Origin: Piezodorus guildinii
Lineage: Eukaryota > Arthropoda > Insecta > Hemiptera > Pentatomidae
Assembly (NCBI GenBank): GCA_023052935.1
Contig: CM041294.1
Span: 86,536,616-86,600,615 of the forward strand
DNA length: 64,000 nt
Direction of reading: 5' to 3'
The position numbers were made by a program, and so were the translations under genes. Positions 31,008-40,789 of this stretch are shown here, piece by piece. A model generated the notes under the pieces. It was given only the letters and a program-made list of their open reading frames with translations, had not been told where the DNA came from and did not search any database. Every line of letters starts with the position of its first letter. Positions within the stretch are counted from its first letter, which is position 1.

Positions 31008-31300
31008 TTAAAAAAATCATCTTATATGGTCAAGCCACAACTTATTAGAGGTGTGATTCCCTGATAATTCGGTTATTATTGATGATAAAGATAAAATGTA
31101 AGATTTTCTGGGATCAGGAAATTTTATTTGAATTATTTGAATAAAAATCGAAAGAAAAGAAAAGGAAATAGTAACGCAGTTCTGTATAAATGCTTTTGGT
31201 TTATTATTTTCAATAATCAACCTTTGTAATCGACCAAAACAAAAAAAAACATTATCCCTGCTCAAAATTTGAGAGCTTACGTTTCAAGATGCGTAGAATC
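31008..31300 (-). repeat. Local duplication, unit 2
   Basis: Second unit of the 30297-30590 duplication, about 711 bases downstream in the same orientation, with a 9-base TTATTTGAA tandem addition at about 31130. It is followed by a fresh copy of the REP-2 start (31260-31350). Confidence 0.85.
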
Positions 31301-31344
31301 CGAATAACGAATAAATAAAAAACATCCGTTTGTTTTTTTAATAA

Positions 31345-31857
31345 ATAATTAAATACCAAAAATATATGTCAATTAAACAGAGAAGTAAATTTTGGACCGA
31401 ATGAAAAAAGAATCAATGAATTTGGGTAACAAATAGCTAAGATATTGCGTTTTGAAGTCAGTGGTAGTGTTATGATATGATGCTTTGAATTAGTGCTTTT
31501 TGTATTACTTAATTGCCTATCAACAGCCTTATGAGCAGTTATACTCTAATATTGTTATTTGAAAATAATAAACCATTGTGTAATAATTTGAAGCGTTTTA
31601 TGATGTAAATTTGTTTTTAAACTCTGTATATATTGCATTGATTTTTTATCATTATCTGATTTGTTATAATTATATTTTCAAGTAATTTTACTTTACCTAT
31701 GAATCTCTTTTAATACTCTATGTATGTAGCCTCAAAGCTCTATTACTACTTTCCTAAATGTGACAAATTGTAACATCACTGATTAAAAAAAATTGATTTC
31801 CTTTACTCTTCATTTGTATTGTTATTCTTTTTTTGGAGAGGGAGGGTTTACTTTCAT
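31345..31857. other. AT-rich DNA without recognised features
   Basis: No frame, repeat or RNA gene recognised. Confidence 0.3.
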
Positions 31858-32901
31858 ATAAAGTATATAGTATGGGGAAGTATTGAAACCATGAAAAATT
31901 CGAATTACAATTTTTGACGAAAATACACGTTTAAGAGTCTCCTGAGTCCAAATGACCATGCTCCGAAAAAAGGTGAGTGTGTGTGTGTTTGTGTGGTAAA
32001 TCTAGCGCAAAAACGAAAAGTAGTACGAAACTGAAATTTCATACTAAGACAACTATACGCTCAAGAACTGGTGTAACAACTTAGTCATCGAAATCGGCTA
32101 ACCAGAAGAGCCACTTTATACCATGCATTTTGCACTTTTTTACGAATTTCTCAAAAACGGCTCTAATGATTTTGTTTAAACTCGCTATAGCTATGTAAAA
32201 TTTAATAGGCCTTGTAGGTTTAATTCTGATTAAAATGGTCTGACAGGGCTTAAGTGACGATATTTTAAATTTTCTTTCCCTAAAGTACCTTTAATGTTGT
32301 AGATTCTATAAAAATTATCAAATTATCTTGTTAGCATTGATAAATAACAGCTAAATCTGTAAGTTGTGTGAATTTAAAAAACAACTAAAGGAGAAGCCTG
32401 AAAAAAAAAATTTAATGCAATTCTTCATCCTGATTTAAAAGGTCTGACAGGGCTTAAATGCCAATATTTTAAATTTTATTTTAACTACTTTTAATTTTGT
32501 ACATTCCAAAAGATCAACCATATCTTAATGGCATTGATGAAGGACTGCTAAATATCAAAGTTGAGCGAATTTGATGACCAACTAAATGATAAAAGAGCAA
32601 CTCTATTTTTTAATGTAATTTTGTTTTTTTTTTATAATAAGAACAGTAATATAGACCTATAATATACCGTTGGCACGAGAAAAATTTTAGAAAAAATATT
32701 ATCTGATACACAAAGTTGTTGGTAATGTAAAGTGAGGTATAGAGAATAATCTTATTATTCATACTTAATACAGTTATATTATTTAATCTAAATCATATGT
32801 TTCCAATAAAAATGAATACATGTTGTATTAAAATTAAATTAAAATGTTTTTCAAATTTAAGTGTATTTAATCGTTTTGATAGATTTGAGGTAAGTGAAAG
32901 T
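31858..32901 (-). repeat. REP-1 copy k, near full length, minus strand
   Basis: It runs from AGTATATAGTATGGGGAAGT (the 3' end in reverse) to AGGTAAGTGAAAG at about 32888-32900 (the 5' terminus in reverse), followed by TCGTGTATTGACCGCACCAG, the outer 5' sequence. All landmarks are in reverse order. The d/c region at 32225-32400 is partly repeated at 32430-32590, an internal duplication. No coding frame. Confidence 0.85.
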
Positions 32902-33239
32902 CGTGTATTGACCGCACCAGATTTTTGTAATAGGAGGTAAGTTTTTAGCGTTTGCCACGTAAATGATGTAGTAATCGGTATCTGCGAGCAGTATTTTCTT
33001 TTCTTGTAGTTTGAGTCTTATATTATTCCCAGTTATAATACATGTCAAGTGATAATATATGATAATCTATCAAGATGAGATACCGAATCTGTAGATTAGG
33101 GATGAGTGGGATATTGCTCAAGTATACTATGCAACAGGAAGTCTACTAAAATCAATATGAAAAAGCAAACAGTTAAATGGCGGAAAATGGAAAACTGAAA
33201 ATGTACAATCATGAAGTATATTAGCATATTCATATATTA
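32902..33239. other. AT-rich DNA without recognised features
   Basis: A short minus frame (32857-33048) overlaps the REP-1 end and is not gene-like. Confidence 0.3.
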
Positions 33240-33560
33240 CATTTGATGATTTCAAGCTCTCAGCTTACATAAAGCGCCCCTGGAGGGAGAAGGTTAAGTA
33301 CCTAATACCTTTCTTGGAACTGGAGTCCGGTGATGCAGCACTATTCCAGTCCATCCATCAAGCCTCAGGGATCGTTGAAATCAATCATTAATCCTTTTAA
33401 TTGATAAATTCATTCAAGGATAAATCGATAATTAGTCGATTAATGATCCACATCGAGGGTGACTATCGGATTCTGAAAAGGCCTTCGATGCTAAGCGGCG
33501 CCCCCTCCCAAAGGCGACTGACCTCAGCGGGCTTTCACTTAGGGCTATTGTGTTTATAAA
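33240..33560. promoter_or_regulatory. Candidate conserved non-coding block
   Basis: Low-repeat, balanced composition, with clustered ATTAAT/TAATTGATAAAT and GATAATTAGTCGATTAATGA-type homeodomain cores and a GC-rich 3' part (GCGGCGCCCCCTCCC). No ORF. This is inference from composition and motif clustering only. Confidence 0.3.
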
Positions 33561-33959
33561 GCCTCGTATAAATAAATAAATAATAACTAATATATAATTT
33601 TATTTCCTCAGTGCTTAGAGATCTGACAGAGCATGCGCATTACGTTTTGTTGTTCTGATCAGGACGTGTTGGAGAAAAAAAAAATTGCGTATGATCGGCT
33701 GTAAGCAAATGAACCTTTATTTAAACAAAAACCTCTCAAGTGTGTCTGCAACTATAAGCCTGCTTTTTCACATACGTACAATGCTCTTTACATACATTGC
33801 TCTTTACGTACATTTTTGGCCCCGTAGCGTCTAACACTAACACATTTAATTGAGAATAATATGAACTTTTTTATTTACTCAGCATAATATAAGTCACAAT
33901 TCGGTTAATTTGGGTCCCCTGTGCTGTAGCATAAATTGAACTTGAATTGTATTGTATTA

Positions 33960-34100
33960 TTATGAACTGTATCATCTTTAAATTTTAGAACCTCTTTGTG
34001 TTAAATATTTTATCACAATTATTTCGATTTGAAGTAAGTAACAATGATTTAAATTATTGAATTTTACGCCCACTGGTTTCAATGATGATATCTCAGAGTG
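33960..34100 (+). repeat. Dispersed repeat pair member (with 29332-29500)
   Basis: Same order of CCTCTTTGTGTTAAATATTT and GCCCACTGGTTTC as at 29360-29460. Confidence 0.5.
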
Positions 34101-34107
34101 TAGTCTT

Positions 34108-34276
34108 GTATACCCACTTTATTGAGACTGGGTGTGCCCCAGGAGGGTCTCAATACCCCAGAGTCGCTCAACGGCTGAAATAACAGAATAAATAATTCTG
34201 CCTCGGCCGGAGATCGAACGCTTGACCCGGAGAATTGTATTCTAAGCTCCATTCACTAGACCAAGCCGCACAGTGG
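34108..34276 (-). mobile_element. SINE S1 copy, minus strand
   Basis: On the minus strand it has TTGGTCTAGTGAATGGAGC (A-box) near 34262, CGTTCGATCTCCGGC (B-box region) near 34210 and GAGACCCTCCTGGGGCACAC near 34150, in S1 order. It is truncated at the 3' side after AAAGTGGGTATAC. Confidence 0.85.
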
Positions 34277-34734
34277 TTCAAAACCGCAGTAATTCGGAAA
34301 AAAAAACTCGGAAGATTGTGCAATTATGACTTAGAAATTAAAAAAAAAAAATTAACAGCGGAATGCTATTAACTGATGGTTCTGGTCTTAGGCAACTTAT
34401 ATAAGGTTCCGAGGATATCATAATAATATTAACACCGTCTTGCTTTGTAGCGAGACTTTTTCCTACAATATGTTGTGTCCTGTAATAATTATATTCTTTA
34501 TTCCGCCTTTCTTGCGCCTCTTCGGAAAGACTAAGTGGGTGAAGAAGCTCATTTGCTTGCTTTCCATGAAAGAGGATTCGGTGAAAAGTTGTTGGTTAGT
34601 AGCATCAGGGGTACATGGATATAGCTAATTTTGCTATCTATCTGTCATAAACGTCAAATCATAAACGACACGAAACAATAAATAGATAACAACAACTATA
34701 ATTAAATTGTCAACTTCTTTAGCTAAATTTTACT
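34277..34734. other. Unassigned sequence
   Basis: A plus frame 34440-34628 (62 codons) has no recognisable motif. No repeats recognised. Confidence 0.3.
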
Positions 34735-34990
34735 CTACAATAAGCAGGTATGAGCAAATGATTTTTTCGTGGTGGTTACATCATGATACCTGCAAAGGAA
34801 AGCTATAAGTACCATCGTGTAGCTAACTGTATCTAGCTTTATATTTCCATCGATAGCTACAACCACATTGGAAATGAACATTAAATTTAAATCTACAACA
34901 TTATCTATAAAATTTCGAAGGCCTTCTACAGTTTTGTGCTGTGAAAACGACAAACAGTAGTGGCCCCAGCACTGTTTGTCGTTTTAAATA
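34735..34990 (-). pseudogene. Possible LINE endonuclease-domain remnant
   Basis: The minus frame 34735-34953 contains NFIDNVVDLNLMFISNVVVA followed by IDGNIKLDTVSY, which resembles the strand-loop with the GDFN motif of AP-type LINE endonucleases (here decayed to IDGN). The catalytic set cannot be completed and flanking parts are lost. It may be a fragment of one of the LINEs here. Moderate to low confidence. Confidence 0.4.
34944..34985. other. Perfect 15-bp hairpin
   Basis: AAAACGACAAACAGT (34944-34958) and ACTGTTTGTCGTTTT (34971-34985) are exact reverse complements separated by a 12-base loop AGTGGCCCCAGC. It lies at the edge of the endonuclease-like remnant. Role unknown. It could be a transposon terminus remnant. 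Confidence 0.7.
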
Positions 34991-35169
34991 TTCTCTAAGT
35001 AGACAATCAAGGGGTAATGATCATAGGTAAACTACTAGTGTTATTAGAAGCATAGAAACCACTTACGTTTGTAAATCAACATTGCCCACTTCTAAAACTA
35101 TTTGTGATTAAAACTTCGATAGAATTATAGTTTGTGATATTGGGTGTTAAGATCATTGTTGCATACCTA

Positions 35170-35390
35170 GTATTTTTGTAGCGCATTCCAATTAAATTGG
35201 TCCAGTAGTTTCAGAGAAATGCCGTGGACGGCGGACAAACCGATTTTTTTATTCGTTATTCAGGTTCTACGTATCTTAAAACGTAAGAACTCAAATTTTG
35301 GAGGGGTCTAATTTTTTTTTTTTTTTCAAAGGTTTATTACTAAAAATAATTAACCGAAATAAGAGTTTTCATTTTTAGGTTTTTTTCATC
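35170..35390 (+). repeat. REP-2 fragment
   Basis: CCGATTTTTTTATTCGTTATT then CTACGTATCTTAAAACG and CTCAAATTTTGGAGGGGTC match the order at 62990-63070. Confidence 0.5.
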
Positions 35391-35539
35391 TTCTAACCGC
35401 TGCTACCATGTAGTGAACTAGTGAACAGGTCTATATATTGCAAAAGCTCGGTTGCAAAGTTTAAAACCTAGAACAAATTATTTGAATAATTAGGAAGATT
35501 ATTTTGTTGTTCAAGGAACATTTCCTCTTCCTTCCCCCT

Positions 35540-36010
35540 GGATTCGAACTTAAGAATGCCTTTCAGCTTGATCGGCGAACCACGAACCGCAGACGTCGCC
35601 TCCTGCCGCCGGGTTTCCCCGAAGCGACGCGGATCAGCGAATACATCGCTGCAGACCTCCCATACGGCACGGGCACCATCCATCAGAAGAATGGTGATCG
35701 CTGCGTCAATTAAGTGATAATGGCGGGGCCGGTCCAGTGATAATGTGCCCGGCTAATGAGATAACAAGAAGAGCGGATTAGAGCACTCCATTAGACGGCA
35801 CTCCATTGGAGCGCGCTCCATCCATCACTCCGGCCAACGAGGGCATTGTCGCCGCTGTCAGCTCTCGTAGGGGCCGCAATTAAATACCTGTCGCGGCCGG
35901 CTAATGATGTGACAGCGGTACAAAAAGGAGTACGCCGGTGTACCGCCCTCTGTAATAATCGATAACTGTACCTCCCGTGTAATAAATATCGATCCTACTG
36001 GACACTGTTT
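35540..36010. promoter_or_regulatory. GC-rich candidate regulatory element
   Basis: About 470 bases with high G+C in AT-rich DNA. CCGGCTAATGA occurs twice (35749-35759, 35897-35907) and GTGATAATG twice (near 35714 and 35738). The short minus frame 35468-35683 shows no domain. TAAT cores inside GC-rich unique sequence are typical of developmental enhancers or core promoter regions, but nothing here proves function. Confidence 0.4.
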
Positions 36011-36299
36011 ATCCTCTCCTTGACGGTAAGGTTCAGGAGTCCCAACCTTAGGCTACCGACTGACACATTTTTATGTTATCCGACAAGTCGGGCACCATAT
36101 GTTTCTTTTCGTGTGAATTGAATAAGAAATGTAAATAATAAGCTTAATTAAAAGAACAATTCATATTTAAAGTAGACTAAAAAATTTTAAAATAAAGCCG
36201 TGAAACTGACTTTAAAAACAAAATATATATCACATTATTAGCAATAATGTACATTATTAGCACAACAACACAGTGATAAAAACTATAAGCTTTATACAC

Positions 36300-36600
36300 A
36301 GCAGAAACATTATCCCTTCACAATAAAACCCTTCTAAAGAACATACAGAAAGAGGAACGTAAGATCACCAGAAAAATTATAGGACTCGAAAAACAGATGA
36401 TGTATGAAAACTTAAAACCAATAAAACCACAGAAGAACTTTCAAACATTTATGTTAACATTAGAAAAAGACGTTTAAAATTCTATGGACACTTCCATCGA
36501 CTCCTTAAACACAGATAGACAGATACTGCTATAGAAAACCTCAAGTTCATGAAAAATCTCATGCGCGAACCGCAGGAAGAACCATAAAGGCTACACGTGA
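36300..36600 (+). pseudogene. LINE ORF2 C-terminal remnant
   Basis: Through stops and one or more frame breaks it reads KTDDV, then TEELSNIYVNIRKRRLKFYG, then HFHRLLKHR. This is the R-R-L-x-F-Y-G-H block found at the C-terminus of RT-bearing arthropod elements. It has no other domains and is dead. Confidence 0.55.
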
Positions 36601-36822
36601 TCTACATAGGATCTATTACTAAAATAATAATTATTATTAATAGCAATGTTAGCATTCACATATGTCAAGGTTATTATAAATATATTTAATTAAGCATATG
36701 TACTTTCATTTACTTTTAATTCTTTTAAATAGTCATGAGAATGGAGAAAAGACTCCGAATGAATGATGTAAAAAGTTTTTAAAAGATAAAAAAGTGGATA
36801 GAAGTATATAATACTTAATTAC

Positions 36823-36884
<62 letters not shown>

Positions 36885-37244
36885 GAATAGAACTTCTCCA
36901 AGTTAGAAAAATAGGAAGGTAATTATTGATTTAAAAAATATGCGATATTTTAGCTAAAACTGATGTTTGTAAACTGAAAACTAATGTGTAGTTTGTAAAC
37001 TCAAAGTTATATAAGTAGCGAAATTAGAATAACCGTGAGTAATGACTAAATTGCAGAAAAACAGGCTTTTTTCCAGTGGCTTCAATTGGAAAATTAAAAA
37101 AAAAAAAAAATCATGTTTTTTTACGTTTATTTTTAGATGTTATATATCATATATTTGTTTCAGAATGAAGCTCTACTGCGAACAACTGTAAAGATCGTGT
37201 GCAAAGTTGTCCCAGCGTTATCCTGAAAATAAATATAATAGATA
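36601..37244. other. AT-rich DNA with a (TA)n tract
   Basis: Contains (AT)n at about 36825-36881. Otherwise nothing recognised. Confidence 0.5.
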
Positions 37245-37249
37245 AAATT

Positions 37250-37545
37250 ATATATGAGCGGGTAGTGCACTAGTCAACAGTTCTCCGGTTCCTGGATTCG
37301 ATCCCTGCTGAGGCAGAATTATTTATTATAATATTTCAGCCGAGGAGCGACCCTAGTGTTAACCACCCTTTAGTGTCCCACTCAGCCTGTATTGTTACCC
37401 AAAATTGGGGAAATAACTTGGCAGCTGAACGTGAACAAGGCGTAATCATCACCTTACACGGGCATTGGCCGTGAAACAGTACTGAAAGTCTAAGATATCT
37501 ACTATCTCTGGAAGTACTGAGCCCTAAACCCTTTATATGTTGTTT
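37250..37545 (+). mobile_element. SINE S1 copy
   Basis: The head is degraded (GAGCGGGTAGTGCACTAGTC), but the B-box region CTGGATTCGATCCCTGC, the GAGGCAGAATTATTTATT part, AAATTGGGGAAATAACTTGG and TACTGAGCCCTAAACCCTTT follow in S1 order. The minus frame across it is a shadow. Confidence 0.8.
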
Positions 37546-37611
37546 TTTGTTTTGTTTTTTTAATGACAATAAATGATCATGAAGTGACAATGGTTAACTG
37601 TGTGTATATAT

Positions 37612-37796
37612 GGGAGAAGTTGGTTGAGGGTGCAGTCAATAGAACACACAATTAAGTATAAACTTAATTTATTGGTACCGACGTTTCGACCTAAATTATA
37701 GGCCTTTTTCAGGGTGATTGAATGAGCTGAGCGGGCGTCACAACAATCATACTTAATTGTGTGTTCTATTGACTGCACCCTGAACCAACTTCTCCC
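37612..37796. mobile_element. Foldback element F1, copy 2
   Basis: The left GGGAGAAGTTGGTTGAGGGT and the right ACCCTGAACCAACTTCTCCC are near-perfect inverted arms of about 46 bp. The minus strand carries CTGAAAAAGGCC, then a TATAATTTA loop, then GGTCGAAACGTCGG around 37675-37710. It shares arms and left flank with copy 1 (27714-27939), but its centre is different. Confidence 0.8.
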
Positions 37797-37985
37797 TGAC
37801 AATAAATGAAGTTATACATAATGGGGTGTATAAAAAAAAAAAAGTTTTATTAAACTCAAGATTTCAAGTATTGTATTAAATACTTACGAACACGTAATGG
37901 TATCTTTAAAACATTATATAAGCTTGTTTAATCCTATTTCTTTTATTCTCGAAATTCTGGTAATTTTAAGGCGTTAGTGGAAAGC

Positions 37986-39533
37986 AAAGGGTATAGCCGG
38001 GTTAGGATTGAAAATCTGCCTCCGGGGCTTATTTTATTCAAACTTAAGGAATCAATTTGGTGTCGAATAAAAATAATTCACCTGAATTTTTAGCTTTTTA
38101 ATTCAAATGGTTTTCGAGATTTTTTTTAAAAACCTCTTTTTTATTTATTTTTTAATAGTAAAATTTAAAATTAATTAATGATTTTTTTTTCTGATTCTTA
38201 AAAGTCAAAGGCATGACATAATGATATGATCATGATTCTAAGCGAAAAGCTAATTTTTAGTGTAAGAAAGAAAACCAAAATATGTATTTTTTTTACATTA
38301 GGGTGTATAGTCGACTGCAGAAACTATTATAGGTGGAATAATCAGTAGTCAGTCTTTTTCTGAATATTTTAAATATTGCCAACGTTTCGGTTCAAGCTTG
38401 TGAGCCATCATCAGGACATTACTGAGCCATGTCAAAGCATAAACTGCTTGGTGCGTTTATGCTTTGACATGGCCGACATGGAACGTCGGCAATATTAAAA
38501 ATATTTAGAAAAAGACTGACTCCTGATTATTCCATCTATATTGTAGTATTTTTTAACCTTTTTGAAAAGGATCAATCACCGATTTTTTTCAGAAAATGTC
38601 TCTTATACTCCTTTATACAAAGGAATTTTTTCGAATTTTTGATGTGGTGGAACAATAAGAAAAAAAATATAAACATTTATGTATTTTCGGTTAAAAAAAT
38701 AATTTTCTAAGCATTTTTCAAAAATCTAAAAACTAAAAGTTTATTAAAAATCAATATTTAAGGGAGAATATTAGGTTTTAATTGTTTTCGTATTGTTCCA
38801 CCACTTCGAAAAAATTATTCATTACAGAAGAGCATAAAAAACATTTTATGACATAATTCAGTGAGTGACACCTTTAAAAAAAGCATTATAACTAAATGAT
38901 AGATAGTTGCTGAATAGACGGCGTTATAGAGCGCTAGCTAGCCAGGCTCTGTAAAACAAAGCTTTTACCGAATCATTTTGTTGTAAAATGATTAAAAATG
39001 TTTTATAAGTAATGTAATTCTAAATTTTCGGTGAGAAATAATGGTTTACAAATTTTTCAAATATAATAAGAAATATAAGTTAAATGCAAGATATTAGAAA
39101 AAAAGTTTGTTTTTTTCGTATTGTTCCACCACTTCAAAAAATTAGAAAAAAATTCCTATGCATAAAGGAGTATAAAAGATATTTTCTGAAAAAAAATCGG
39201 TGATTGAAACTTTTCAAAAAGGTTAAAAAAATACGTATTTTGGTTTTCTTTGTTCCACTAAAAATTGGCTATTCGCTTAAGAATCACCATCATATCATTA
39301 TGTCATGCCTTTGACTTTTAAGAATCAGAAAAAAAAATCATTAATTAATTTTAAATTTTACTATTAAAAAATAAATAAAAAAGAGGTTTTTAAAAAAATC
39401 TCGAAAACCGTTTGAATTAGAAAGCTAAAAGTTTAGGTGGATTATTTTTATTCGACACCAAATTGATCCCCTAAGTTTGAACCAAAAACGCCACAGGGGG
39501 CAGATTTAACATCCTAACCCGGCTATACCCTTT
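37986..39533. mobile_element. Long-inverted-repeat DNA transposon, non-coding
   Basis: The left end AAAGGGTATAGCCGGGTTAG is matched in reverse by CTAACCCGGCTATACCCTTT at the right end. Arms of about 420 bp remain alignable (GACACCAAATTGAT, AAGTCAAAGGCATGACATAA, ATACTCCTTTATAC and TGGTGGAACAATAAG landmarks). The left arm is interrupted by a foldback element at 38295-38545. The centre (38660-39110) contains a third, direct copy of the TATTGTTCCACCACTTC part and a GC-richer GAGCGCTAGCTAGCCAGG. No transposase frame. The superfamily is not identified. Confidence 0.8.
38323..38548. mobile_element. Foldback element F2, nested in the long-inverted-repeat transposon
   Basis: Arms: ATAGGTGGAATAATCAGTAG then TCAGTCTTTTTCTG at the left, and AGAAAAAGACTGACTCCTGA then TTATTCCATCTATATTGTAG at the right. 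The minus strand at 38376-38420 reads CCTGATGATGGCTC, then a loop, then ACCGAAACGTTGGC, the hammerhead-like arrangement. A GTATTTTTT string on both sides (38284-38292 and 38546-38554) may be the target duplication, leaving about 28 extra bases at the left edge. Confidence 0.75.
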
Positions 39534-40204
39534 TACTGCCGCTGAAGCAATACGCGAAATTATCAAATACGAAGAATATGTTAGATAGGAAGAACTATTA
39601 CAGCCGACCATTAATGGATATTGATTATTAGTATACATAATGGATATTGTTTCTGGAGTAAGCTGTTGTTAAAAATCCGTCCACAAGTACTTGCGAACTT
39701 GTCAGGGAGTGTGGAGTGTCGAAAATTGTTAGTTGTCATCTACTCTCCAAAGGGAAGGTGAAAAAGAGCAGTAGACTAGTCCATCACGAATTTACTCTTC
39801 AGCAATCAGCTAAGGATTAATAAATTTATGAAAATTTATTAAAAACTCCTAACGATACGAGATTATACCGAAAGATTGTCCTCCGTGATGAAATGTAGGT
39901 TTACTTGTGAACCTCGAATACCCCGGGCAATGGCTAGATTGTGGTCAAACAAGCTGGGGACGATTTGAAATCCATACGTTGCATTTTTTCTTTCTTTTTT
40001 TTTTTTTTTTTTTAATTTCGAATTTGTTCCTGATAAATACTGTATGAATTCAAAGCTCTGCTGCGAATAACTGGATAGACGATGAAGTTATCAGAGAGTT
40101 ATCCTGTTTTGATCAACCGAAAAGGAGTTTATTTCAACAAGATAATGCTCTTCCTCATACTTCCTATCGTATCACATTTAAAGATGAAATATTTATATGC
40201 CAGT
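39534..40204. other. Unassigned sequence
   Basis: Possible degraded coding traces (for example around 39660-39780 and 40070-40190, plus strand), but no family that I can name with confidence. A T-run lies near 39990-40013. Confidence 0.3.
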
Positions 40205-40340
40205 GCTGCCCAACTTATTGGGTTGCTTAAAACATAGCATACTATAATTTCCTTAGAAATATTTGTTTAACATAAGTCTTTAATAAGCATAGCATTAATA
40301 TAATATGATAATATAATTAGATTTTTTTAAATATAAATTT
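40205..40340 (+). repeat. Repeat pair member (with 63170-63290)
   Basis: TGCTGCCCAACTTATTGGGT then TGCTTAAAACATAGCATAC recurs at 63170-63215 with few changes. The family is unknown. Confidence 0.5.
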
Positions 40341-40464
40341 TTTTTTCTAATTTAGTTATATTATTCCTTTTTTTTTTTTTTTTTTTTTTTTTATACATAT
40401 AATGTATTAATCTCCCCCTCACTTCCTGAGCCAATGAAACCCGTCACCCTCATTTCGTTCACCC

Positions 40465-40695
40465 CTACCTAGCATTCAAAGGGTGAACGAAAAAAATAAA
40501 AATTAAGCATAGCACATTACCTTAATATATTGAAAATATATAAGTACATGCACGCTTTTTTTTATTATTATTTTTTCGGATACCTAGCCTTTAAAGGCGA
40601 GGAAGGGATGAAAGAAAAAAAAATAATAATAAAGCTTTGCACATTAGCCTTACCATATTGAAAATAAATACATGTTCACTTTTTTCCCCCTTTTT
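40465..40695. repeat. Two tandem units of about 110 bp
   Basis: Unit 1 (CCTAGCATTCAAAGG..AGCATAGCACATTACCTTAA) and unit 2 (CCTAGCCTTTAAAGG..AAGCTTTGCACATTAGCCTT) share order and spacing, each ending with a TATTGAAAATA block and a T-run. A third partial unit in inverted sense (CTTCTCGCCTTTGAAGG) follows near 40704. The minus frame 40591-40782 is a shadow. Confidence 0.55.
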
Positions 40696-40789
40696 TTTGT
40701 ACATCCCTTCTCGCCTTTGAAGGGAATGTAGGGATGAACGAAAAAAGGCTGGCGTAGGTACGAGACGCGAACTGGTTATCATTTAGTTT

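Noticed and set aside
35468..35683. 71-codon minus frame at the GC-rich island edge
   Set aside because: Composition reflects GC-rich DNA and no motif is seen. A short first exon cannot be excluded but is not supported.
36825..36881. (TA)n tracts as origins or structural signals (also 22656 and 44969)
   Set aside because: Simple microsatellites, common in AT-rich insect genomes. Nothing around them supports a function.
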